The translations under genes were made by a program, and so were the position numbers. The notes beneath the pieces are model-generated. The model was not told the origin of the DNA. It did no database searches and was given only the letters and a program-made list of their open reading frames with translations. A stretch of DNA of 47,681 nt, from NCBI GenBank assembly GCA_031266275.1, contig JAISBI010000013.1, positions 1 through 47,681 on the forward strand, in the 5' to 3' direction. Of this stretch, positions 24,810 through 32,658 are shown one piece after another. The DNA comes from Candidatus Nomurabacteria bacterium (GTDB lineage: Bacteria > Patescibacteriota > Saccharimonadia > Saccharimonadales > Saccharimonadaceae). How positions within the stretch are numbered: position 1 is the stretch's first letter; every line of letters starts with the position of its first letter.

Positions 24810-26087
24810 ATGAAATTATTTCAAAGAAAGCAACCTGATCAAACAGCCGCGCTGGCCCAATCGGCCTCGGCGGCTGGACAACCGTCGGCCGAACAAATCA
24901 CCGCCAAAGCCATCATCAGCTCCATTGACGAAGGTCTGATTTTGCTAAGCGCCGACGGCGTGATTACGGTTTTTAACCCAGCGGCCGCTCGAATCACCGG
25001 TTGGAATACTGAAGAGGCGATTAATTTGAACTTCTTATCAATCTTCCGGTTAGTCGACTCTCAAGACAGAGAGTTGAAAGAGGCCGGCAATCCGGTCGTT
25101 GACGCCATCAAAAACCGCCAACCCGATAAAACCGATACTTTTTCCATCGTAACCAAGCACGGTGAAAAATTGAATTTAGATTTATCCGTGATGCCGATGG
25201 AACAGGGGACTTTGCTGGTTTTTCGCGACATCACAGATCGCAAAAAACAAGACGCTGAGAAGACCGATTTCATTTCCACCGCCAGCCATGAAATGCGCAC
25301 ACCCGTCACCGCCATCGACGGCTACTTGGGGCTGCTGGCCAATCCGACCACCGCCACCATCGACGAGCGCGCCAAAGGTTACGTCGAAAAAGCCCAGTCC
25401 AACGTCAAACATCTCGGCCAGCTTTTTCAAGACCTGCTCGACACCACCAAAGCCGACGACAATCGCATCAATGCGCGCCCCGTACCGCTGAACGCGACCG
25501 AAGTTGCTAAAGGCGCTGTGAACGATCTGTCGGCCAAAGCAGCGCAGAAAAACTTGCAACTAACTTACGACGCCGGCCAAACATTGCAGCCGATTTACCT
25601 CATATTAGCCGATCGCGACCAGTTACTGGAAGTTTTGTATAATATAATTGAAAACGCGATCAAATACACCGCTCAAGGTGGCGTGGCCGTCAGCGTTGAC
25701 GGCGACGACAGCAAAGTTCGTTTCAAAATCCAAGATACCGGCGTTGGCATCACGCCCGAAGATTTGCCACACTTGTTCCAGAAATTTTATCGCATCGACA
25801 ATTCCGACACCCGCGAAATCGGCGGCACTGGCTTGGGACTGTATCTGTCCAAAAAATTAGTCGACAATATGAAAGGCCGGATTTTCGTCGAAAGCGTCCC
25901 CAGCAAAGGCAGCGCCTTTTTCGTCGAATTACCACGCATTTCTGAGGCCGAAGCGAAATTAGCGACCCAAACTACTCCGCCGTTACCACCGCCACCCGTC
26001 CAAGAATCAACCGCTCCGACGCTCGATCAACCGGTAGCGCCGACAGTGCAAATAAACCCGCCAGAAAGTATTGCGCCGCAAGCATAA
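24810..26087 (+). CDS. PAS-domain soluble histidine kinase
   Basis: The 425-aa protein has a PAS sensor domain (about 32-145, ISSIDEGLILLSADGVITVFNPAA...FRDITDRK). The HisKA H-box has phospho-acceptor His160 (FISTASHEMRTPVTAIDG). The HATPase domain shows an N-box (NIIENAIKYT), DTGVGI and GGTGLGLYLSKKL. A Pro-rich tail of about 50 residues follows. No membrane segment is present, so it senses something cytoplasmic, perhaps via a PAS ligand. A -35/-10 pair (TTGAAA, N17, TACCAT) lies just after gltX. The receiver gene follows 21 nt later. The upstream in-frame extension overlaps gltX and is rejected. Confidence 0.92.
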   Translation: MKLFQRKQPDQTAALAQSASAAGQPSAEQITAKAIISSIDEGLILLSADGVITVFNPAAARITGWNTEEAINLNFLSIFRLVDSQDRELKEAGNPVVDAIKNRQPDKTDTFSIVTKHGEKLNLDLSVMPMEQGTLLVFRDITDRKKQDAEKTDFISTASHEMRTPVTAIDGYLGLLANPTTATIDERAKGYVEKAQSNVKHLGQLFQDLLDTTKADDNRINARPVPLNATEVAKGAVNDLSAKAAQKNLQLTYDAGQTLQPIYLILADRDQLLEVLYNIIENAIKYTAQGGVAVSVDGDDSKVRFKIQDTGVGITPEDLPHLFQKFYRIDNSDTREIGGTGLGLYLSKKLVDNMKGRIFVESVPSKGSAFFVELPRISEAEAKLATQTTPPLPPPPVQESTAPTLDQPVAPTVQINPPESIAPQA

Positions 26088-26108
26088 ACGTGATAAAATA
26101 GAGGTAGT

Positions 26109-26870
26109 ATGACGAAGATTTTATTGGTCGAGGACGATGAATCATTACGCGAAATTTACGGCACGCGCTTGATTGCTGAGGGCTACGACGTAGTGACCGC
26201 CGGAGATGGCGAAATAGCTTTGGCTGTGGCCATCAAAGACCGGCCCGATTTGATTTTGAGCGACGTCATGATGCCAAAAGTCAGCGGCTTCGAAATGATT
26301 GATATTTTGAAATCAACTACAGAGACCAAAGACATCAAAGTCGTCGTCATGACAGCCCTGTCAAATGATTCGCAGCGCCAGCGCGGCGAAGCGCTAGGCG
26401 TCGACAGATACCTCGTCAAGTCTCAAGTCGGCATCGAAGACGTCGTCGCGACCATCCACGAATTATTAGGCGACAAAGAGGGAGCCAAAGGACCCGTCAC
26501 GCCAGCCCCAACCGCCGCACCAGAGCCAACTCCAGCCTCACCCAACAGCGCTCCGCTAAACGCGCCCCAACCCATTCGTCCGCCCATCGTCGCGGCCCAG
26601 CCCGCCTTGAACGAGCAAGGCATGGTCACTAATGACGTAGCGGCGTACGGAGATAATCAGAAAAAAATCATCGCTCCACTCGACCCGAATTTAACTTTGC
26701 ACAGCGAGCCTACATCTCCGCTAGTGCCGACCGACATCGCCGCACCAGAGTCGGAGCCGACTGCCGAACCGATGCCGCCCGCCGAGCCACTCGCTCCGGA
26801 AGCCCCAGCCGCCGCCGGACCAGCTGCTCCGCCCCCGCCAGATGCTCCGACCGCCCCGCCAGCACCCTAG
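26109..26870 (+). CDS. response regulator receiver with Pro/Ala-rich tail
   Basis: The 253-aa protein has a canonical receiver (about 1-120): acidic D9/D10, phospho-acceptor Asp52 (LILSDVMMP), Thr in MTALS and Lys in YLVKSQ. The remaining 130 residues are Pro/Ala/Glu-rich and lack a DNA-binding domain, so output is by contact or localisation. TAAAAT (26094-26099) lies 9 nt before the ATG and overlaps a GAGG ribosome-like site. It forms a pair with the PAS kinase upstream. Confidence 0.88.
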   Translation: MTKILLVEDDESLREIYGTRLIAEGYDVVTAGDGEIALAVAIKDRPDLILSDVMMPKVSGFEMIDILKSTTETKDIKVVVMTALSNDSQRQRGEALGVDRYLVKSQVGIEDVVATIHELLGDKEGAKGPVTPAPTAAPEPTPASPNSAPLNAPQPIRPPIVAAQPALNEQGMVTNDVAAYGDNQKKIIAPLDPNLTLHSEPTSPLVPTDIAAPESEPTAEPMPPAEPLAPEAPAAAGPAAPPPPDAPTAPPAP

Positions 26871-26910
26871 ATAGTAGCTTTTTTCGACAAGATATGGTAT
26901 AATTTCGAGC

Positions 26911-28464
26911 ATGGAACATCTAAGTCCAACTGGTCACACTTTTTATAAAAACCTTGAAAAAGCGCTCCGAACTCGGCAGGATTTTTTTGACAATATCGAA
27001 ACCAGCGAGCGATACCACGTCGTCGGCGTCGGCAAAATTATCACCAACGCTTATGAACGCCTACGCAACGTCAGCGAAAACGCCGAAGAGCACCTCTTGC
27101 TGCAGCGAGCAATCCGCCGTTTTTTGAGGCGGCTATTTCTGACTCTGGATTCGAATGACATCGCCAACTCCGGCACCGAGTTGATTACCGAATTAACGAT
27201 GGCTCGATACTTGCAAAATGATGCCATACCGACCGAAACCATCGAAAAGGTTTCGCAGCTGGTGCTGGATCACGCCAACGCCCGCGACCGCCTCAAACGC
27301 CAAGTCCGCGCCCGCAAACTCGAAACTTACACTTCCGATGCATTGTCAGTGGAAATCGCCGAGCTGCTCAGCCCACATTTTTTCACGTCGGCCGTGACCG
27401 ATTTGATTTATCAATATTATATGCGCAGCCTCGACACGCGCAATCTCTTCGGCCACGTCAAACCAAAAGATTACGACATGGCGCTATTCGTAGCGATTTA
27501 CGCCAGCATTTTCCACGCCGACGAAGCCCAAATCCGCCATGAATATTTGAAGCGCTTCAAAGTCACGCCCAACAGCGCCGACTTTTACAAAGCCAACAAA
27601 TCCATCGACAAGTTGATAGCCAGCCACACCACCGACGTCATGCGCAAAGCCATCGATAGGCAAGGCGCGCCGTTTCGGATTTTGAACAACATGTTGTCAA
27701 GCGACGAATTTGACGTTTTGAAATTACTCGCCAACCGCACGACATTTCTGACCAATTATGAACTGGAAATTGCCAATTCGTATGACAAAATCAGCACCTC
27801 GATTAATCGCGGCGTCGTCCGCAGCATCCTATTTTTGCTGGTCACCAAAACATTGCTCGGCGTGGCGGTCGAAGCACCGTTTGACATCGCCATTTCCGGC
27901 CAAGTTATTTTATTGCCGCTGCTGCTCAATATTTTATTCCCGCCGATTTACATGTTGCTGCTGCGCTTCACGATTTTGATGCCAGACCAAGCCAACACAT
28001 CGGCCCTGACCAGCGAGATTGACAAAGCATTATTCCACGTCAACGGCCCCGTCGTCCTGCCGCGCCCGCAAAGGTTCGGCATCGGTTATCAACTGGTCTA
28101 TGCAGCAGTTTTCATCGGCGTATTCGCGCTGGTCATTTGGCTGCTCAGCATGCTTAACTTCAATTGGCTGCAAGTCGTCATATTCTTCTTCTTCGTGTCG
28201 GCGGCCAGCTTTCTCGGCTTCCGCCTCGCCCGCACCGTGCGCGAATTCGAAGTCATCGCCAGCCGCCAAAACTTCGGCACCGTCATCCGCGACTTCCTCT
28301 ACATGCCATTCGTGATTTTGGGCCGCTGGGTCAGTGAAAAATATGCCAAAATTAATATCGTGGCCAACGTCCTCGACATGTTCATCGAACTGCCACTCAA
28401 AACTATTCTGCACACCATTCGCCAATGGGGCCGCTTCATTTCTAATAAAAAGGACGACCTATGA
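26911..28464 (+). CDS. conserved multi-pass membrane protein of unknown function
   Basis: The 517-aa protein has about 290 residues of soluble, helical, charged sequence. It then has at least four membrane segments: near 304-321, 330-352 (LLPLLLNILFPPIYMLLL), 395-412 and 417-432, and ends in a basic tail. No family was recognised. TATAAT (26898-26903) ends 7 nt before the ATG, pointing to a leaderless transcript shared with der, whose ATG overlaps its stop (ATGA). Confidence 0.75.
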   Translation: MEHLSPTGHTFYKNLEKALRTRQDFFDNIETSERYHVVGVGKIITNAYERLRNVSENAEEHLLLQRAIRRFLRRLFLTLDSNDIANSGTELITELTMARYLQNDAIPTETIEKVSQLVLDHANARDRLKRQVRARKLETYTSDALSVEIAELLSPHFFTSAVTDLIYQYYMRSLDTRNLFGHVKPKDYDMALFVAIYASIFHADEAQIRHEYLKRFKVTPNSADFYKANKSIDKLIASHTTDVMRKAIDRQGAPFRILNNMLSSDEFDVLKLLANRTTFLTNYELEIANSYDKISTSINRGVVRSILFLLVTKTLLGVAVEAPFDIAISGQVILLPLLLNILFPPIYMLLLRFTILMPDQANTSALTSEIDKALFHVNGPVVLPRPQRFGIGYQLVYAAVFIGVFALVIWLLSMLNFNWLQVVIFFFFVSAASFLGFRLARTVREFEVIASRQNFGTVIRDFLYMPFVILGRWVSEKYAKINIVANVLDMFIELPLKTILHTIRQWGRFISNKKDDL

Positions 28465-29807
28465 CCAAGTTGCCGACGGTCGCGATCGTCGGTCGAGCAA
28501 ACGCCGGTAAAAGCTCACTGTTCAATCGATTAGTCGGTCAGCGTCAGGCCATCGTTGCCCGCGAAGCCGGCACCACCCGCGACAACGTCATCGGCACAGT
28601 TGACGACCGATTTCAATTAGTCGACACTGCTGGGCTGAAAGATCCAGCCGACGACTTCGAAGCGACCATCCAAGACCAAGTAGCCGACGCCATCGATGCC
28701 GCCGACGCCATTTTATTCGTCGTCGATTCGACTGAATATCCGCTACAGACCGACGGGGAACTGGCGCATAAGATTTTGAAAAGCAAAAAACCAGTTATCT
28801 TATGTCTGAACAAAGCCGACCTAAAAGAGCATCTCGGCCCAGAAGAATTTTTGAAATTCGGCATCAAAGACGTCATCGAAACTTCCGCCGAACATAGTCG
28901 TGGCATTCGCGAAACTATCAAAAAGTTAGGAGCCGTCTTGCCGCCCGCGCCGAAAAAAACCATGAAAGTAGCCAGTGACGACACTCTTAAAATCGCCCTG
29001 ATAGGACGGCCCAACGCCGGCAAGTCCAAACTGTTCAACGCTCTCGCCGGCAAGCAGCAAGCCGTCGTCGCTGCCCGCGCCGGCACCACCCGCGACATCA
29101 ATCGCGCCCATTTCAAATACGATGGCCGCGACATAGAATTGCTCGACACCGCCGGCGTTCGCCGCTCCGGCAAAATCGAGCGCGGCATCGAAAAATTTTC
29201 CATCCTGCGCACCATGCAAGCCATTGAAGAGTCCGACATCTGCCTGCTCCTGATGGACGTCGGTGAAGTGAACACTGGACTGGACCAAAAATTAGCCGGC
29301 ATCATCACAGACGCCGGCAAAGGTATCATCATCGTAGTGTCCAAATGGGACACGCTTGATGACAAAGACGCTTTCACCCGCGACCAACTAGCCGCCGACA
29401 TCACACACAAATTTGAACACGTGCCATACGCACCGCTAATCTTCACCTCATCAGAAACCGGCCAAAACGTCACCAAGCTCTTCGAACTAACCGCCGAAAT
29501 CGCCGCTCGCCGCCGCGCGCAAATACCGACCCGCGAACTCAACGTCCTACTGCAAAAAGCCGTCCACGCCCACCCGCCAGCCGGCCTCAAAAACACCCAC
29601 CCGAAATTTCGCTACATGGTCCAAACCGACATCAATCCAGCATGGTTCGTAGTCTATGGCTCGCATTTCAAATTTATCCATTGGTCCTACAAACGCTACC
29701 TCGAACGCCAAATGCGCGAAGCCTTTGACTTCACCGGCACGCCAATCAAATTCAGCTTCCGCGACGAAAAACAAATCAAAGCCAACAAAGAGAACTCTCA
29801 AAATTAA
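28461..29807 (+). CDS. der: ribosome assembly GTPase Der (EngA)
   Basis: Der has two GTPase domains and a KH-like tail and acts in 50S subunit assembly. The 448-aa protein shows G1 motifs GRANAGKS (residues 9-16) and GRPNAGKS (about 180), DTAGL and DTAGV (G3), NKAD and SKWD (G4), then a C-terminal KH region. Ala replaces the usual Val in both P-loops (N-A-GKS), and the first has Ala for Pro. Length is typical. It overlaps the membrane protein gene by 4 nt. Confidence 0.97.
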   Translation: MTKLPTVAIVGRANAGKSSLFNRLVGQRQAIVAREAGTTRDNVIGTVDDRFQLVDTAGLKDPADDFEATIQDQVADAIDAADAILFVVDSTEYPLQTDGELAHKILKSKKPVILCLNKADLKEHLGPEEFLKFGIKDVIETSAEHSRGIRETIKKLGAVLPPAPKKTMKVASDDTLKIALIGRPNAGKSKLFNALAGKQQAVVAARAGTTRDINRAHFKYDGRDIELLDTAGVRRSGKIERGIEKFSILRTMQAIEESDICLLLMDVGEVNTGLDQKLAGIITDAGKGIIIVVSKWDTLDDKDAFTRDQLAADITHKFEHVPYAPLIFTSSETGQNVTKLFELTAEIAARRRAQIPTRELNVLLQKAVHAHPPAGLKNTHPKFRYMVQTDINPAWFVVYGSHFKFIHWSYKRYLERQMREAFDFTGTPIKFSFRDEKQIKANKENSQN

Positions 29808-29837
29808 AAGAAACCGCCTGATTAAATAATCAAGCGG
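29802..29837 (-). terminator. terminator between convergent genes
   Basis: CCGC-C-TGATT (29814-29823) and AATCA-A-GCGG (29828-29837) form a hairpin with one mismatch and an AAAT loop. Read on the minus strand it is followed by TTTCTTTTAATT, so it should end the minus-strand gene. Its position suits der as well. Confidence 0.6.
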
Positions 29838-29849
29838 AATCCATGACGA

Positions 29850-30443
29850 CTATTTTACCCCGAAGCGATTCAGGACGGCGCCGATTACCGTGTTGTCTTT
29901 GAGCGACCCGAAGTCAACGTCCGTATACACCTCAGGGTGCTTTTCTCTGTAATATCTGTTCAGCTCCAAAACCGCATGCGTAGCGATAATCGCGTCAGTA
30001 TCTTGCCGCGATCCAGAAAAAGCCACCAGATACTCAACTGCTTCTGACTGAAGATATACGATTTCGTTTTTCTTAGATTTCTTCTGTATGAAGTCTGTCA
30101 GATGCACCCTGATACCGCCGTTCCAGTGTACGAACGGCTTGAGCGCCTTGAGGTTTTCTTCGTCAGAAAGATTTTTGTCCCGAAGTTCTCCGGTGCTTCG
30201 GATTTCCGGATGATCACGAAGAGTTATGATTTTCTCTGCCGCGCATTCATTACCGCAACCGGCTATTGGGCTGATGTCGAAATGCCAGATTAATTCACCA
30301 TTGACCCTTTCTTCAATGATGAAACGCCACTTATCGAGACTAGGAACATATCCTGTCTCCCTTTCAAGAGTTCTAACAACAACGTTGTTATACTCTATCG
30401 CTGACTCTTGACCAATAGTGGGTGTATTGATTTGAAATTTCAT
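29850..30443 (-). CDS. hypothetical protein with a long structured leader
   Basis: The 197-aa protein has no recognised domain, signal peptide or membrane segment. It is acidic and mixed alpha/beta in appearance; it contains a CGNEC cysteine pair near residue 62 and HWNGGIRVHLTDF in the middle. The ATG has a GGAAGAGG ribosome site. It is preceded by an unusually long leader (about 220 nt) from a consensus promoter, so its expression is probably controlled at the RNA level. It is transcribed against der and pth. Confidence 0.6.
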   Translation of the reverse strand: MKFQINTPTIGQESAIEYNNVVVRTLERETGYVPSLDKWRFIIEERVNGELIWHFDISPIAGCGNECAAEKIITLRDHPEIRSTGELRDKNLSDEENLKALKPFVHWNGGIRVHLTDFIQKKSKKNEIVYLQSEAVEYLVAFSGSRQDTDAIIATHAVLELNRYYREKHPEVYTDVDFGSLKDNTVIGAVLNRFGVK

Positions 30444-30664
30444 TTTCCTCTTCCTTTCAAAAACGCGAAAATGCCGGCCAGAACACCATGTTCCGCCTAG
30501 CTCACCCGCGAAAATTCACGCGCAGGCTAGGCGAAACACCAATTCAAAGTTCATACAGTCGTCATGATATAAAGGTTCATAGCCGGTAAAATTATAAGAT
30601 TTTTACGAAAGTAAAAATCTCCGCATGCGGAGACTTTCCGCAAACTTCATTTTACTCTACCTAC
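30444..30664 (-). promoter_or_regulatory. long structured 5' leader, possible cis-regulatory RNA
   Basis: Between the predicted start (about 30664) and the ribosome site there are three foldable blocks. One is a perfect 16-bp palindrome (30618-30633). The next is a 9-bp stem GATTTTTAC/GTAAAAATC (30598-30619). The third is a larger hairpin with outer arms 30494-30501 and 30526-30533 (8 bp, CGCCTAGC) and an inner CGCG pair. The first two overlap and could be alternative structures. No known riboswitch consensus was matched. Confidence 0.4.
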
Positions 30665-30670
30665 ATCTCC

Positions 30671-30699
30671 ATTGTATCACAAATCGCTCAAAAAGTCAA
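30671..30699 (-). promoter_or_regulatory. consensus promoter of the structured-leader gene
   Basis: On the minus strand TTGACT (30699-30694) and TACAAT (30676-30671) are 17 bp apart, with TG before the -10. It resembles the promoters at 31593-31621 and 39924-39952, all starting TTGACTTTT. Confidence 0.7.
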
Positions 30700-30742
30700 G
30701 CCAAATTTTGTAAAAAACTCCGATTTCGGTTATACTGATGAT

Positions 30743-31324
30743 ATGAAATTAGTAGTTTTTCAGGGAAATACCGGATTGAAGTACAGAGATACGCGCCACA
30801 ACGTCGGTTTCATGACGGCGAATTTTTATATCAAAACTTTGGGCCTGCGCTGGAAAAATGACAAAAAGTTCGGTGCCGAAGTCACACGGCTAGACGACGA
30901 CGTGATTTTCGCCAAACCGCAGCTTTATTATAATTTGACCGGTCAAGTAGTGCAAAAGGTCATGAGTTTTTATAAAATCGACATCGACGACCTGCTGGTA
31001 GTTTGTGACGATCTCAATGTCGATTTCGGCCAAGTCCGCGTCCGCGCCAGCGGCAGCGCCGGCGGCAACAACGGCCTGAAGTCCATCATCGACCAAATTG
31101 GCGACGAATTTAAACGCATTCGCATCGGCACTCACAATGACGATACGCGCAACAAATCCAGCGACTCGGCTTTCGTCCTGTCGAAATTCAGCCGCGCCGA
31201 GCAGAAACTATTACCGAACGTCTTCGAAACGACCATAAATTTCATCGAAAGTTTCATGGCCGATAACTTCGCTCACGAAACTATCGACAGTTTGAAACCG
31301 CCCGTAAAATCAAAAAACCACTGA
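30743..31324 (+). CDS. pth: peptidyl-tRNA hydrolase
   Basis: Pth frees peptides from peptidyl-tRNA released from stalled ribosomes. The 193-aa protein has QGNTGLKYRDTRHNVGF with catalytic His19, YNLTG (usually YMNxSG), DDLNVDFG with the catalytic-site Asp, and SAGGNNGLKSI. The last motif is normally GGHNGLKSI, so the substrate-contacting His is Asn109 here; Asn110 is kept. TATACT (30731-30736) ends 6 nt before the ATG: leaderless. The 3' end overlaps the terminator of a minus-strand RNA. Confidence 0.95.
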   Translation: MKLVVFQGNTGLKYRDTRHNVGFMTANFYIKTLGLRWKNDKKFGAEVTRLDDDVIFAKPQLYYNLTGQVVQKVMSFYKIDIDDLLVVCDDLNVDFGQVRVRASGSAGGNNGLKSIIDQIGDEFKRIRIGTHNDDTRNKSSDSAFVLSKFSRAEQKLLPNVFETTINFIESFMADNFAHETIDSLKPPVKSKNH

Positions 31325-31347
31325 AGCAAGGGTGGGCATCGCTTCAG
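31312..31347 (-). terminator. intrinsic terminator of the minus-strand ncRNA
   Basis: Arms GCTTCAG (31341-31347) and CTGAAGC (31321-31327) form a perfect 7-bp stem. On the minus strand TGG and then TTTTTT (31317-31312) follow. On the plus strand the hairpin directly follows the pth stop but lacks a T run. Confidence 0.8.
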
Positions 31348-31586
31348 CGGTTATTTGACCCTTTGACGCACCCTAGAGTCCGCTAAAATCGCGAGACTTT
31401 TCGCGGGCAAAGCGTGACCCACCTCAATTCACGTTTATTGGGGTCCGCCGGTCAAAGGGGTTAGACGAGAGCCAAGTTATATTGCATTCTCTGGAGGGTA
31501 GATAGAAAATGCGCTATGGCTCACGACCTAACATAAGTTAGAATGGGGGTATAAGGTGCGTTAACTAGCCAAATGACTAGCTATAC
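31312..31586 (-). ncRNA. unidentified structured noncoding RNA, about 275 nt
   Basis: A full consensus promoter (31621-31593) and an intrinsic terminator bracket a stretch with no plausible reading frame on the minus strand. Folding elements are plentiful. A long-range 10-bp stem with one bulge pairs ACCCCTTTGAC with GTCAAAGGGT (plus-strand 31357-31366 with 31451-31461). Local hairpins include CGCGA-AAAGTC-TCGCG, an 8-bp stem around 31420-31443, and CTAAC-TTAT-GTTAG. It lies between pth and dprA. tmRNA, SRP RNA and RNase P RNA signatures were looked for and not seen. 6S RNA-like function remains possible. Confidence 0.65.
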
Positions 31587-31592
31587 AATTCC

Positions 31593-31621
31593 ATTATAGC
31601 ACACTTCAATTCAAAAGTCAA
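31593..31621 (-). promoter_or_regulatory. consensus promoter of the ncRNA
   Basis: On the minus strand TTGACT (31621-31616) and TATAAT (31598-31593) are 17 bp apart, with an extended TGC. It is the best promoter in the window and closely resembles the one at 39924-39952. Confidence 0.8.
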
Positions 31622-31728
31622 TACTTTTTCGATACTTTTTTACAAATACTCCATTTTATGTCATTAGCATAAACTTTTTGACCGCTGTTATATCGAAAAC
31701 ATGAACATTTTGTGATAAAATAAAAATC

Positions 31729-32598
31729 ATGGATAAAATTACCGAAATCAACCCGCGAAACCATATTTGGCTGAAACGTTTGACGAAAATTCCACAGCCA
31801 GTATCGAAGCTTTATTACATGGGCCGACTGCCAGACAAGCAAGCGCCGACCGTCGCCATCATCGGTTCGCGCAAACCGACGGCTTATGGCCGCGAGATAA
31901 CTTTGCGCTTGGCGGAGAAATTAGCGCGGCGCGGTGTGGTGATAGTATCGGGGCTGGCGCTGGGCCACGACGCGCTGGCTCATCGCGGAGCACTGAACGG
32001 CGGCGGCGTAGCGGTGGCGGTGCTGGGCACACCTTTGCCGACCATCACGCCGCGCACCAACCGCGCATTAGGCGAAGAAATCTTGCAATCAGGCGGCGCC
32101 ATCATCAGTGAAATCGACAAAATCGATCAAAATAGCAAAGTTTTTTATAAAACCACCTTTCTGCAACGCAATCGCATTGTGGCCGGACTAGCCGACGTGT
32201 TGATAGTGACCGAAGCCAGCCGCCGCTCCGGCACTATGAGCACCGTGCGCCACGCGCTAGAACAGGGCAAAGAAGTCATGGCCGTACCCGGCAACGTCAC
32301 GTCGCCGCTGTCGGTCGGCTGCAATATACTAATCCAGCAAGGAGCGACGCCAATCTTGTGCGTCGAAGACGTGCTCGAAAAGTTGGGCATCTTTGACGAA
32401 CCGAAACAACTAAAATTACATTTCAAAGACCCGCGCGAACAAAAAATTTATGATTTGATTGCCGGAGGCCTGCGCGACGGCGACGAATTGCAACGCCAAT
32501 CCGGCCTCAGCGCCAGCGAATACTTGACCGCCATCACCATGCTCGAACTCAGCGGCTCAATTCGCGGGCTTGGGGCGAATAATTGGGGGTTGAAGTAG
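31729..32598 (+). CDS. dprA: DNA processing protein DprA/Smf
   Basis: DprA binds incoming single-stranded DNA and loads RecA during natural transformation. The 289-aa protein contains the Rossmann-like core: GSRKPTAYGR near residue 46, VSGLALGHDALAHRGAL, RNRIVAGLADVLIVTEA, SGTMSTVRHALEQGKEVMAVPG, and a C-terminal winged-helix region. TAAAAT (31716-31721) ends 7 nt before the ATG. Saccharibacteria are thought to import nucleotides and DNA, which fits retention of DprA. Confidence 0.95.
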   Translation: MDKITEINPRNHIWLKRLTKIPQPVSKLYYMGRLPDKQAPTVAIIGSRKPTAYGREITLRLAEKLARRGVVIVSGLALGHDALAHRGALNGGGVAVAVLGTPLPTITPRTNRALGEEILQSGGAIISEIDKIDQNSKVFYKTTFLQRNRIVAGLADVLIVTEASRRSGTMSTVRHALEQGKEVMAVPGNVTSPLSVGCNILIQQGATPILCVEDVLEKLGIFDEPKQLKLHFKDPREQKIYDLIAGGLRDGDELQRQSGLSASEYLTAITMLELSGSIRGLGANNWGLK

Positions 32599-32600
32599 GC

Positions 32601-32637
32601 GTCATTCGCCGGCACTTGAGACTTGTCATCCGCCAGC
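32601..32637 (+). repeat. GTCATTCGCC repeat next to a FISUMP gene
   Basis: GTCATTCGCCGG (32601-32612) and a variant GTCATCCGCCAGC (32625-32637) lie between the dprA stop and the 3' end of the minus-strand FISUMP gene, within 60 bp of its stop codon. Confidence 0.65.
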
Positions 32638-32658
32638 TTGACCAGTGGACCAACAAAG

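Noticed and set aside
31327-31341. AAGGGTGGGCATCGC resembles the T-box antiterminator motif
   Set aside because: It lies in the terminator hairpin after pth, not before an aminoacyl-tRNA synthetase gene, and the other T-box elements are missing.
31312-31586. Identification of the ncRNA as tmRNA, RNase P RNA or SRP RNA
   Set aside because: No tRNA-like ends or tag reading frame, no GAGGAAAGUCC-type P4 core and no SRP tetraloop domain were found.
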